Of a stretch of 64,000 nucleotides of DNA, positions 27,885-36,472 are shown piece by piece (the first letter of the stretch is position 1; every line of letters begins with the position of its first letter). The translations under genes were made by a program, and so were the position numbers. The DNA is from Streptacidiphilus sp. 4-A2. Its GTDB lineage: Bacteria > Actinomycetota > Actinomycetes > Streptomycetales > Streptomycetaceae. Under the pieces are notes generated by a model that had not been told where the DNA came from, ran no database searches, and saw only the letters and a program-made list of their open reading frames with translations. The stretch covers positions 5,169,845 to 5,233,844 of the forward strand of contig JAAFYY010000001.1 in the NCBI GenBank assembly GCA_014284505.1. The letters are read 5' to 3'.

Positions 27885-28837
27885 ATCGCCTCCTGCTGGC
27901 GCTCGGCGTACTGCTTGGCGAAGCCGAGGGTGGCCCGGCTGTTGGTGCTGAGCGCGGTGCGCACATATTCCCTGGCGTCGGCGACGGTCGCCTCCGGTCC
28001 GAGGACCGGGGCGATGTTCGCGGGGTTCAGGACCACTGTGTGCTGCGAGGAGGCAGTGGTGGTACCCCCGCCCTGGTCGGTGAAGGTCCAGTAACCGGTG
28101 TGCAGGGACATCAGAGCCGGCAGGGTGACCTGCTTGTAGGAGATCCGCTGGTGCGGCCGGCACACCCGGAACGACTTGGTGGTGTGCGTGGATCCGTCCT
28201 TGGCCCGGGTCTCCATCTCCAGCGTCTGCAGGCCGGCGTCGGCTTCGTCGAACCGCACCGAAGCCACGTGCGGCAGCCGTTCGGTCCAGCGGTCCGCCCG
28301 GTCGATGAAGTCGTAGACGTCCTCGGCGGCGCCCCGGATCTCCACCGTGTCCTCGAAGGAGAACCGCAACTCGTCCTCGGCGACCGCGGATTCGACATTC
28401 TCGCGCAGTGCGGCGAGCTCGGAGCGGGAGTTGCGTTCCACCGCCTCGTCGATCCACGCGAGACCTGCCGGATCGTCGTTCACCGCACGGTAGTCGTGCA
28501 GCAGCCGCACCCGCGAGGTGCCCTCCGACAGCGGCTCGATCACCCAGCTCCCGCCCATCGCCGCGATCGGAGGAGTGGACACCTCCTGGCGGAAGTCGAT
28601 GCGCAGCCGCTCCGGGTCCAGCGAGCGGCGGGAGGCCCAGCTCTTCGCCTCGCCATTGGCCGTCGCCCAGATCCGGATCCGCTCCCAGCCCTCACCACGC
28701 TCGAACTGGTCGACGTGGATGGTCGGCGGGAAGATCCGGGGCCAGTTCTCGACCTCCGCTATCAGCCGGTAGACGACGGCCGCCGGGGCCTGGACGGTGA
28801 TCTCGTGCTCGGTCTCACGCACATGCTGATCTGCCAT
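27881..28837 (-). CDS. Di-domain polyketide aromatase/cyclase
   Basis: 318 residues, frame intact. ATG 28837 is seven bases from AGGAGG (an ATG at 28843 is too close to it). Two START/Bet v 1-like halves: first ITVQAPAAVVYRLIAEVENW, PRIFPPTIHVDQFE, GSWVIEPLSEGTSRVRLLHD; second IRGAAEDVYDFIDRADRWTE, RLPHVASVRF, LMSLHTGYWTFTDQGGG. This is the ActVII-type bifunctional enzyme that aromatises the first ring of C9-reduced chains, consistent with the adjacent ActIII-type ketoreductase. It is translationally coupled to SnoaL-1 and 31 bases downstream of the ketoreductase. Confidence 0.93.
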   Translation of the reverse strand: MADQHVRETEHEITVQAPAAVVYRLIAEVENWPRIFPPTIHVDQFERGEGWERIRIWATANGEAKSWASRRSLDPERLRIDFRQEVSTPPIAAMGGSWVIEPLSEGTSRVRLLHDYRAVNDDPAGLAWIDEAVERNSRSELAALRENVESAVAEDELRFSFEDTVEIRGAAEDVYDFIDRADRWTERLPHVASVRFDEADAGLQTLEMETRAKDGSTHTTKSFRVCRPHQRISYKQVTLPALMSLHTGYWTFTDQGGGTTTASSQHTVVLNPANIAPVLGPEATVADAREYVRTALSTNSRATLGFAKQYAERQQEAI

Positions 28838-28868
28838 GTTCATCCCTCCTGGATCTCAGTGGCCTGGC

Positions 28869-29660
28869 TCAGAAGTTGCCGAGGCCGCCGCAGACGTTGA
28901 GTGCCTGGGCGGTGATCGACGCGGCCGTGTCCGACGCGAGGTAGCCGACCAGTCCGGCGACCTCCTCCGGTGTGGAGTAGCGGCCCAGCGGGATCTTGGC
29001 CTGGAACCTGGCCAGGATCGCCTCCTCGTCGGTGTCGTACGCGTCGGCGTAGCCCTGTCGGACCCGCTGGGCCATCGGAGTCTCGACATAGCCCGGGCAG
29101 ACCGCGTTCACGGTGATCCCGGTCGGTGCCAGCTCATTGCCCAGAGCCTTGGTGAAGCCGACCACGCCGTGCTTGGACGCGGAATACGGAGCCCCCAGCA
29201 CCACGCCCTGCTTGCCGGCGGTCGAGGCGATGTTGATGATCCGGCCGCGGCTCTTGTGCCGCATCCCACCCGCGTTCAGCACCTCCCGGGTCAGCCGGAA
29301 CACACTGTTGAGGTTGGTCTCGATCACGTCCTGCCAGAGCTCGTCCGTGATGTCGGCGGTGACCCCGCCGCCGCTCCGCCCCGCGTTGTTCACCAGGACG
29401 TCCACCGTGCCGAAGCGCGACACCGCGGCGCCGACGAACGCGGCCGCGTCCTCGTTCGAGCGCACGTCCAGGGTGGTCCCGTCGGCCTCCAGTCCCTCCT
29501 TGCGCAGCTGGACGACCGTCTCGGCCACGTTCTCCGCGCTGCGCGCCCCGATGAACACCTGGTGCCCCTGGGTGGCGAGCAGGCGGGCGACCGCAAGGCC
29601 GATTCCGCTGGTGCCGCCAGTGACCACGGCGACCCGCTGCTGACCGGTTTGGCTCGGCAT
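28869..29660 (-). CDS. Polyketide ketoreductase (ActIII type)
   Basis: 263 residues, frame intact. ATG 29660 follows GAGGGGAACAGGT. The NADPH loop is VAVVTGGTSGIGLAVARLLA; NNAGRSGGGVTADITDELW has the proline-free substrate-lid GG pattern of ActIII; the catalytic Ser-Tyr-Lys lies in INIASTAGKQGVVLGAPYSASKHG. It ends AQALNVCGGLGNF, nearly the same ending as ActIII. It is expected to reduce the C9 keto group of the nascent polyketide. Members with this ending are very specific to type II PKS clusters, so the assignment is firm. Confidence 0.95.
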   Translation of the reverse strand: MPSQTGQQRVAVVTGGTSGIGLAVARLLATQGHQVFIGARSAENVAETVVQLRKEGLEADGTTLDVRSNEDAAAFVGAAVSRFGTVDVLVNNAGRSGGGVTADITDELWQDVIETNLNSVFRLTREVLNAGGMRHKSRGRIINIASTAGKQGVVLGAPYSASKHGVVGFTKALGNELAPTGITVNAVCPGYVETPMAQRVRQGYADAYDTDEEAILARFQAKIPLGRYSTPEEVAGLVGYLASDTAASITAQALNVCGGLGNF

Positions 29661-29700
29661 ACCTGTTCCCCTCAAATCCCTACATACAGCGTGGAAATGG

Positions 29701-31416
29701 CTAGACAAGCCAGAAATTAGCCATCATGGACATATCTTCGTGTTCCAGGTTGTGGCAGTGGAGCATGTACCGCCCCGGCTCCCCGTCGAACTTGGCGATC
29801 ACCTCGACCCGTTCACCGCCGTTGACGAAGACGGTGTCCTTCCACCCGACGTCGTACGGCCCGGGCGGCGCGCCGTTGCGTGACAGCACCTGGAACTGCA
29901 CCAGATGGAGATGCACCGGGTGGTGGTAGTCGGAGACCAGCGTCCAGACCTCGGTGCTGCCGCGGGGACGTTCGCGTCGGAGGTGGCCGGGTCGAACGGC
30001 GCTCCGTTGATCATCCAGCCGGTGGGTAGCGGTGGAAGTCCATGGTCCGACGACTCATCGACGCAGTGGGGACCAACGGCTCCACCGTGGAGAGCTTCGC
30101 CGGCACGGAGGACGTGTCGGCAACCTCGCGGGTCACCTTGAAACGCAGCACGGACCCGGTCGAACCCTGTCCGGCGAGATTGCGGACAGTGATCTCGTCA
30201 CCGGCCTTGCAACCGCTGAAGTCGACCACCACGTCGAAACGCTGGGCCGGCGCGATCACCAGGGACTGGTGCTCGACCGGGCTCGCGAGCAGACCGCCGT
30301 CGGAGCCGATCTGCACGAAGGGCAGCGTCCCGTTCGGGCCCTCCAGCTCCAGCTGCATCACCCGCGCGTTGCACGAGTTGAGGATGCGGAAGCGGTACCG
30401 GGCGGTGTCGACGTCCAGCACCGGCCAGGCAGCCCCGTTGGTGAGCATCACATCGCCGAGCACCCCCTGCATGTAGGGCTGCTCCACCCCCGGGCTCCAC
30501 AGCGTGGGATCCAGCGACGGGTAGTGGAAGGAACCGTCGGCGTTGAAGGCCCGGTCGCAGATCATCAGCGGAATGTCCCGCTCGCCGCGCGGCAGCGGGA
30601 GGGCTGCCTCCTCCTCGTCCTGGATCAGCCAGAAGCCGGCCAGCCCCCGGTAGACGGAGGGCCCGGTGAAGTCCATCCGGTGGTCGTGATACCAGAGGGT
30701 GGTCGCCCGCTGGTCCATCGGATAGTCGTAGACCCGCTCCCCGGACTCCACCTTGGCCAGCGGATCCGGCGGCATGGACATGGACGGCATCGGCATGCCC
30801 GCCATCGAGGTCCCCGCCGTCGGCGCGGGCCTGGCCGCGTTCGCCCGCTCGGCGGCCAGGGAGGCCGCCGAGGTCAGGTAGTCGGTCGCATAGCCGTCGC
30901 TCGGCGGGGGCGTGTGGCCCCGTGCAGGTGCACCACCGTCGGCACCGGGAGCTCGTTGCGGTGGGTGACCACAGTCCTGCGCCCGGAGGTGGCGACGACG
31001 GTCGGCCCGGGGAAGATCCCGTTGTAGCCCCAGATGGGGGTGCGGTAGCCCGGGATGATCTCGGCGAGCGCCTCGGTCTGGACGATCTCGTAGTAGTCCG
31101 CGTCCCCGCTGCTCCGCGGCTGGAGCACCGGGGGCACCGGAAGCGGCCGCTGGAACGGCTTCGGCAGCGGCAGGTCGCTCACCAGCTGGTTGAACCCGCT
31201 GGTGAGCAGTGAGGTGGTGTCCGCGTTCCCGGTGGATCCCCAGCCCGGCTGCGGGAGGGCCCGGTGCTGGGCGGCGTCGGCGCCGCCCAGCCCGCGCAGC
31301 GCCAGCGCCGCTCCGCCGACGACCACCGCACCGCCGCCGAGACCGAGCACCGCCCGGCGCGACAGCACGTTCCGCACCGGGCTTTCGCCGTCGACGGCCC
31401 TAGGCGAGCTTGCCAT
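29701..31416 (-). CDS. Tat-exported multicopper oxidase (laccase/CotA-like)
   Basis: About 572 residues. N-terminus MASSPRAVDGESPVRNV then LSRRAVLGLGGGAVVVGGAA, a twin-arginine signal. All four copper motifs are present: TVVHLHGA, TLWYHDHRMDFTG, HHPVHLHLVQFQVL and YMLHCHNLEHEDMSMM (type 1 site with axial Met). A Met-rich stretch (MAGMPMPSMSMPP) precedes the second motif, reminiscent of copper-handling loops. Frames change near 30925, 30030 and 29965. The ATG at 31416 lies inside the end of the lipoprotein gene; GTG 31380 is an alternative start. In a polyketide cluster the likely job is extracytoplasmic one-electron oxidation or phenol coupling of the exported product. Confidence 0.9.
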
Positions 31417-31903
31417 TGGCGCTGCTGCTCAGAGTGAAGGACTGGAGCTGCTTGCCCAGCGGGTCGTACATGGTCGCGTGGCCGCTGGTGCTGAGCACGT
31501 TCCCGTTCAGGGTGACGTTCTCGAATCCGCGAATGGTGCCCTCGGGCTTGTTGGTCAGATGGTCGGTCAGCGGGATCACCACCTCGATGGTGAAGACGCC
31601 GGGCTTGGAGGTCGGCTGCCACCAGCCCGTCCCGGGCAGGGTGTCCGACCCGGCCTGGATCAGGCTGCCGTCCTTGTTGAAGGTCAGCACCGCGGTCCCG
31701 CTGGAGGGGAGCGAAGTCTGCACCTGGACCTGCCACTTGCCGACCGGGCTCACCGCGGCCGAGCTCGCGGCCGCCGTGTCGGCCTTGGCCGTGGAAGACG
31801 TGTGCCCGCTGGAGCCGCAGGCGGCCAGCAGGCCGACCAGGGCGACGGCAGTGACGGTGGCGCCCAGGCGGGCGGTGCGGCTCGATCGCATGCGTGAAGT
31901 CAT
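31400..31903 (-). CDS. Small lipoprotein, unknown function
   Basis: 167 residues, frame intact. ATG 31903 follows AAGGAAC. The signal peptide is MTSRMRSSRTARLGATVTAV with lipobox LLAAC, so the mature protein is membrane-anchored outside the cell. After a Ser/Thr/Ala linker the ~120-residue domain is predicted by eye to be mostly beta strand (VGKWQVQVQTSLPSSGTAV, FTIEVVIPLTDHLTNKPEGT, FENVTLNGNVLSTSGHATMY). The GxW at its start recalls lipocalin-like barrels, a weak resemblance. It overlaps the multicopper oxidase start by 17 bases and follows the LLM gene by 26, so the three are probably co-translated. I do not recognise the family. Confidence 0.75.
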   Translation of the reverse strand: MTSRMRSSRTARLGATVTAVALVGLLAACGSSGHTSSTAKADTAAASSAAVSPVGKWQVQVQTSLPSSGTAVLTFNKDGSLIQAGSDTLPGTGWWQPTSKPGVFTIEVVIPLTDHLTNKPEGTIRGFENVTLNGNVLSTSGHATMYDPLGKQLQSFTLSSSANGKLA

Positions 31904-31929
31904 TTCTGATGTTCCTTCAGTTGGGATTC

Positions 31930-32987
31930 TCAGCTGAACTTGGGGGCGATCTCCTCGGCGAGCAGGCGCACCGTGCGGGCACCCGCCTCGACCGGCAGGT
32001 GGCCGGAGTGCACCGCGACGCTGATCACGACGTCCCCTCCGAACCACTCGGCGATCTGCGCCAGTTGCCCCGAGACCTCCGCCGGGGTGCCCGCCAGCAG
32101 CTTGTTGTCGCTGATCCGCTCCTCCAGCGAGGGGCGGGTGGCCTGTTCGGCGAGCTTCTCGTAGCCGGGGTAGGCGGAGCTGTTCCGGCCGGCCCAGGAC
32201 CGCACCGCGGTGGCGAGGCGGTCACCGCCGCGGGTCTCGTCGAGGGCCGCGATACGCAGTGCCTCCGCGCTGTCCTCGGCGATGAAGGCCGGGTAGCTCA
32301 ACTGAACGCGCTCGGTACCCGGGACGTGCCCGGCCTCGGCCCAGGCGTCGCGGTACGCCGCGAGCCGGTCCTGGACCTGCTCCCTGGTCAGGATCGCGCC
32401 GACCATCTGCAGGTTGTGCCCGGCCCGTCCGGCCGCGGCGCAGGAGTCGATGCTGCGGGCCGTGGTCACATACACCGGGGGTGCGGCCGCTGTACCGTCC
32501 GGGGGAGCAGGGTCACCGGGCCGAACCGGTGATGCGTGCCCTCCCAGACCACGTCCTCCTCGGACCACAGCCGCTTGCAGGCCTCGATCCCCTCCTGGAA
32601 CCGGGTGTGGCTCTCGTCCATGGGGATCTCGAACGCCTCGAACTCGTCGGGGAGGAAAGCCCGTCCGAAGCCGACGTCCAGCCTGCCGTGCGAGAGGTTG
32701 TCCAGCATGGCCAGCTTGCCCGCGAGCTTGACCGGGTGGGTGAACGCGGGGATGACGGCACTGGTGCCGAGCCGGATCCGGCTGGTCCTGGCCGCGGCGG
32801 CGGCCAGGAAGGTCACCGGGTCGGGGCTGTAGCCGCCGTAGTCGAAGAAGTAGTGCTCCACGGTGCGGATATGGTGCAGCCCGAGATCGTCCGCCAGCTC
32901 CGACAAGGCGAGACACTCGTCGAAGTACTGGTCGGCGGGACGGTCCGCGGGGCCAATGGTGGGAAAGAAGGTGATACCGAATTCCAT
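31930..32987 (-). CDS. LLM-class flavin-dependent oxidoreductase
   Basis: About 352 residues of the luciferase-like TIM barrel. ATG 32987: MEFGITFFPTIGPADRPADQ. Family blocks are ALSELADDLGLHHIRTVEHY, IRLGTSAVIPAFTHPVKLAG, MLDNLSHGRLDVGFGRAFLP and, after frame changes near 32500, YVTTARSIDSCAAAGRAGHN and LLAGTPAEVSGQLAQIAEWF. Members use reduced FMN or F420 for Baeyer-Villiger, hydroxylation or reduction chemistry; the divergently transcribed flavin reductase could supply FMNH2. It is the first gene of a six-gene minus-strand operon (LLM, lipoprotein, MCO, KR, ARO/CYC, SnoaL-1) starting at a CTGGA site. Confidence 0.88.
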
Positions 32988-33072
32988 GGGCCTGTTTCTC
33001 CCTCGTCGGAGTTGTACCTGCCGTCTCGACAACCCATGAGCCAGCCTGACCCGGTCAGGCTGGCAGTCGGCC

Positions 33073-33101
33073 CTGGAAGTGCTCTGGAAGTGCTCTGGAA
33101 C
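33073..33101. promoter_or_regulatory. SARP-type site, three CTGGAA heptamers at 11-bp spacing
   Basis: CTGGAAG-TGCT-CTGGAAG-TGCT-CTGGAAC at 33073, 33084 and 33095, in the 233-bp gap between divergent LLM and flavin reductase genes. Both the heptamers and the 4-base spacers repeat. It controls either or both of these promoters. Confidence 0.75.
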
Positions 33102-33220
33102 TGATTCCGGACCGGGCCTCAGCCACCCGATAGCACGTCTCCAGCCGGGTCCCCGACTGTGTCGGACAGGCCCCGGCCAGACCTGAAGCAAGCCATTCGA
33201 CCAGGATGAGGGTGGTTCCC

Positions 33221-33724
33221 GTGGCGATAAGTCCGCAGCGTTTCCGCGATGTCTTCGGTTCCTTTCCGACCTCCGTAGCGATCATCACCGCCCTGGACGA
33301 CGCAGGAGAACCCCGCGGGTTCACCTGCAACGCCGTGTGCGCGGTGAGCGCCGAGCCGCCGCTGCTCCTGGTGTGCGTCGACAAGAAGTCACAGACACTG
33401 CCCGCGATCGCCTCCTCCCAGGCGTTCGTGGTCAATGTGCTCTCGGACGCCGGCGAGGACGCCTCCCGTCTCTTCGCCGGCAAGAGCGACAACAAGTTCG
33501 CAGAGGTGGCCTGGCGGCGTTCCGAGCATGCGGCCGGCGCCCCGGTGCTGACCGAGGCGACGCTCGCGTACGCCGAGTGCCGGGTGGTCGACTCCACCCT
33601 GGCCGGTGACCACTGGGTCTTCTTCGCCCGGGTGGAGGCAGCCGAGGTCTTCACCCGGGACCCGCTGCTCTATCACAAGGGCCGGTACAGCTCCTGGCAG
33701 CCGCATCTGGCGCTGGTGCGCTGA
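33221..33724 (+). CDS. Flavin reductase (ActVB/HpaC type)
   Basis: 167 residues, frame intact. GTG 33221 (VAISPQRFRDVFGSFPTSVA) is chosen over ATG 33206 because GAGGGTGG lies at correct distance. Flavin-reductase-like split barrel: GFTCNAVCAVSAEPPLLLVC, VDKKSQTLPAIASSQAFVVN, SDNKFAEVAWRRSEHAAGAP, DHWVFFARVEAAEV and the ending LLYHKGRYSSWQPH. It provides reduced flavin in trans; the class D monooxygenase (24066-25227) and the LLM enzyme are candidate clients. Its transcript is short, closed by the terminator at 33731. Confidence 0.92.
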   Translation: MAISPQRFRDVFGSFPTSVAIITALDDAGEPRGFTCNAVCAVSAEPPLLLVCVDKKSQTLPAIASSQAFVVNVLSDAGEDASRLFAGKSDNKFAEVAWRRSEHAAGAPVLTEATLAYAECRVVDSTLAGDHWVFFARVEAAEVFTRDPLLYHKGRYSSWQPHLALVR

Positions 33725-33730
33725 CGGCAG

Positions 33731-33779
33731 ACGACGTCGGCCCGCTCGAACCCGGTGGGGTCGAGCGGGCCGACGTCGT
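33731..33779. terminator. Bidirectional terminator, flavin reductase / SnoaL-2
   Basis: ACGACGTCGGCCCGCTCGA pairs perfectly (19 bp) with TCGAGCGGGCCGACGTCGT across an 11-base loop, between converging genes. Confidence 0.93.
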
Positions 33780-33797
33780 GTCATGCCGGCTGTACCG

Positions 33798-34229
33798 CTA
33801 GACAGCGGGGGCCAGGTCCAGGGTGATGCTCCGGGAACGCACCCGCAGCGCCCCCGAGGCGGCACCTTCGAGCAGGTCCACGACCACACTGCTCGGCTCC
33901 ATGCGCACGGAACCGTCCGCCGAGGTGTGCGACACCATGGCGTAGTAGGTGACCCGCAGGACGCCGTCGGCCTGGAGATCGGCCTTCCGCATGCCGAACC
34001 AGTGGTGCCGGGTCACCTCCGTCTCAGCGAACCGCGTCACCAGTGCGGTCATGGCCCGGCCGATGGCCGCACGACCCCGCAGCGGCTCCGCCTGCCCGAC
34101 GCCGAAGCTGCCGTCCTCGGTGAAGTCCGAGAGGAAGCCCTCCACATCGCCGGTGTCCAGTCGGTGCTGCTGCCGGGCATAGAAGAGTTCCAGGTCAAAG
34201 AGCATGTCGGTCGCGACCGGTACGGACAC
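33798..34229 (-). CDS. SnoaL-like / NTF2-fold protein 2
   Basis: 143 residues, frame intact. GTG 34229 follows GAGGAGGCCTC: VSVPVATDMLFDLELFYARQ. The family pattern is DFTEDGSFGVGQAEPLRGRA, VTRHHWFGMRKADLQADGVL, TYYAMVSHTSADGSVRMEPS, ending RSRSITLDLAPAV. It is a paralogue of SnoaL-1 and SnoaL-3. It lies 78 bases downstream of the SDR gene on the same strand. The role (cyclase, hydroxylase or partner subunit) is not resolved. Confidence 0.83.
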   Translation of the reverse strand: MSVPVATDMLFDLELFYARQQHRLDTGDVEGFLSDFTEDGSFGVGQAEPLRGRAAIGRAMTALVTRFAETEVTRHHWFGMRKADLQADGVLRVTYYAMVSHTSADGSVRMEPSSVVVDLLEGAASGALRVRSRSITLDLAPAV

Positions 34230-34307
34230 GAGGCCTCCTCGGGTGAGAGATCGGGGTGGTGCTGGTGGCTGCGCCGCGGGCCGAAGAGGCACCGGCGAAG
34301 AGCGGGC

Positions 34308-35039
34308 TCACCAGTCGAGCCCGCCGTTGACCTCAAGGACCAGACCGTTGACGTAGGAACTGGCCTCGCTCGCCAGGAAGACCGCGGCAGCGGCGACCTC
34401 CGCTCCGGTGCCCAGTCGCCCGGAGGCCAGCTTGGGACGGTACTTGTCCCAGACCACCGGAGTCTGCGCGAGGGCGCGCCCCATGCCCTCGTCGATCAGG
34501 CCCGGGGAAAGGCAGTTGACGGTGATCTTCCGCTCGGCCAGCTCGATCGCGGACACCTTGGTCAGCATCTCGATGGCGGACTTGGACGCGCAGTAGCCCG
34601 CCGCTCCGGGAGCGACCCTGGCGCCCAGAGCAGAGGACAGGGTGATGATCCGCCCGCCACCGGCCCGCTCCAGGTAGGGCACAGCGGCTTTGACGGTGCG
34701 AAAGGTGCCGTGCACGTTGGTGTCGAAGGTCTGGGTCCAGTCCTCCTCCGCCAGAGCTTCCACCCCCCGGGCGGCTCACCCCGGCGTTGGCCACCACCAC
34801 ATCGATCTGGCCGAAGGAGGCTGCCGCGGTGGCGAACATCTCCTCGACCGATCCGGTGTCCCGGACGTCCACGGGACAGAACACGACGTCGTCGCGCTCC
34901 TTGAGCAGGTCACCGATCGGCTCGGGATCCCGGCCGGCGGCGATCACCCGCGCTCCCTCCCGCAGGAACGCCTCGACCAGGCAGCGGCCGAGATTCCTCG
35001 TCCCCCGGTCACCACAGCTGTCCGTCCGTGTAGTTGCAC
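34308..35039 (-). CDS. Short-chain dehydrogenase/reductase 1
   Basis: About 243 residues. GTG 35039 follows GGAGGAGACT: VQLHGRTAVVTGG, a one-base loss, then TRNLGRCLVEAFLREGARVI. Landmarks: DVVVANAGVSRPGG, IITLSSALGARVAPGAAGYC with YCASK active site, VNCLSPGLIDEGMG, NGLVLEVNGGLDW. The frame also changes near 34765. The sequence is FabG-like rather than ActIII-like, so it probably reduces a later intermediate. It diverges from the SnoaL-3/SDR-2/MFS/PPTase operon across a gap with a CTGGA site. Confidence 0.87.
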
Positions 35040-35106
35040 AGTCTCCTCCGTCTCGATCGGCACATCCCCAACCAGCACAGCTCGGCAGGAATCCTGGGTT
35101 CGGCCG

Positions 35107-35135
35107 CTGGAGGCCGGATGGTGCTGCTCTGGAAA
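35107..35135. promoter_or_regulatory. SARP-type site in SDR-1 / SnoaL-3 gap
   Basis: CTGGAGG-CCGG-ATGGTGC-TGCT-CTGGAAA at 35107, 35118 and 35129. The outer heptamers match the CTGGA consensus, the middle one keeps TGG, and the TGCT spacer is the same as in the site at 33073. It lies in the 182-bp gap between divergent genes. Confidence 0.62.
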
Positions 35136-35221
35136 CCGGCCTCCAGACCGAGTCCAGCGGATCTAGATGCCGAAGCGGCAGCTTCTCCCCCAGATGACTC
35201 TCTCCTGACCTGGAGGAACCC

Positions 35222-35641
35222 GTGACTGACAGCGCCACCTACTTCGAGATCCAGCAGTTCTACGCCGTCCAGATGCAGAGCCTTGACGGCGGCGCGGCGC
35301 AGGAGTTCGCCGACACCTTCACAGTCGACGGATCATTCGTGCACTATCCGCACAAGCGGGTGGACGGCCGGGCAGCCATCGCGGCCGCGACCGAACAGGG
35401 CGTGGAACGCACCCGCCTCGCCGGAGTGGTGCGGCGCCACTGGTTCGGTCTGCCCGTCATCGAGCAGACCGACAAGGACACGTTGCGCGTCCGCTACTCG
35501 GCGGTGACGAGCGTGACCACTGCCGACGGCACGGTCACCCACGAACCCACCTGCATGGTCGAGGACATCCTGGTCCGGCAGGACAACCGGCTGCTGAACC
35601 ACATCCGCACGGTGCACCGCGATGACGTCAAGGACAACTGA
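35222..35641 (+). CDS. SnoaL-like / NTF2-fold protein 3
   Basis: 139 residues, frame intact. GTG 35222 follows CTGGAGGAACCC: VTDSATYFEIQQFYAVQMQS. Shared blocks with the other two copies: EFADTFTVDGSFVHYPHKRV, DGRAAIAAATEQGVERTRLA, VVRRHWFGLPVIEQTDKDTL, HEPTCMVEDILV. It is the first gene of a four-gene plus-strand operon (SnoaL-3, SDR-2, MFS, PPTase). Three diverged paralogues in one cluster suggest three separate steps or a hetero-oligomer. Confidence 0.83.
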   Translation: MTDSATYFEIQQFYAVQMQSLDGGAAQEFADTFTVDGSFVHYPHKRVDGRAAIAAATEQGVERTRLAGVVRRHWFGLPVIEQTDKDTLRVRYSAVTSVTTADGTVTHEPTCMVEDILVRQDNRLLNHIRTVHRDDVKDN

Positions 35642-35698
35642 CCACCGGCCGCACCGGCCCGCAGTAAGCAGCGCCCCGCAGGGGGCAGAGGGAGTGAA

Positions 35699-36441
35699 AT
35701 GGTGACTGAGAACACGGACAACAGCCCGGTCGCCCTGGTCACCGGCTCATCGTCGGGCATCGGAGCCGCCGTGGCACGATCGCTGGCCGCCTCCGGATAC
35801 CGGGTGGCCGTCAACTCCGCGCGCTCGGTCGACGCCGGCCGCGCACTGGCCGCCGAACTGCCGGGAGCCCACTACATCCAGGGCGACGTGGCCGACCCGG
35901 AACAGGCCCGCGCCCTGGTCGCGCAGACGGTCGACCGGTTCGGACGGCTCGACCTGCTGGTGAACAACGCCGGCACGACGGTCATCCTGCCCCACGCCGA
36001 CCTGGACGGCGCGACCCCCGAGATCTGGCGGGAGATCCTGGACGTCAACGTGATCGGGACCTGGCAGATGTGCGCGGCAGCTGTCCCGCACCTCAAGGCG
36101 ACCGGCTCCGGCTCCATCATCAACATCTCCTCCATCGCAGGATGCAGGCCCGCCGGAAGCTCGGTGCCCTACGCCGTCAGCAAGGCCGCGATCAACCACA
36201 TGACCTGTCTGCTCGCCGCCGCCCTCGGGCCCGAAGTGCGGGTGAACGCGGTGGCGCCAGGTCTCATCGACACCCCTGGACCGCGGACTTCGCCGAACCC
36301 CGCGCCTGGGTGTCGAGCACGTCCCCGCTGAAGCGCATCGGGACGACGGAAGACGTCGCCCACGCGGTCCTGGCACTGGCACAAGCGCGATACACCACCG
36401 GCGAGGTACTGCTCGTCGATGGCGGCACGCACCTGCGCTGA
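35699..36441 (+). CDS. Short-chain dehydrogenase/reductase 2
   Basis: About 247 residues. ATG 35699 follows a purine-rich AGAGGGAGTGAA site. VALVTGSSSGIGAAVARSLA (NADP loop), LDLLVNNAGTTVILPHADLD, IINISSIAGCRPAGSSVPYA followed by VSKAA (active site), VRVNAVAPGLIDTP. After a frame change near 36285 it ends GEVLLVDGGTHLR. It is a FabG/3-oxoacyl reductase-like oxidoreductase, presumably a tailoring reductase. The substrate cannot be inferred. Confidence 0.88.
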
Positions 36442-36472
36442 AACGCGCGGGGCGAGAGAGAAGGAGTCCTGG

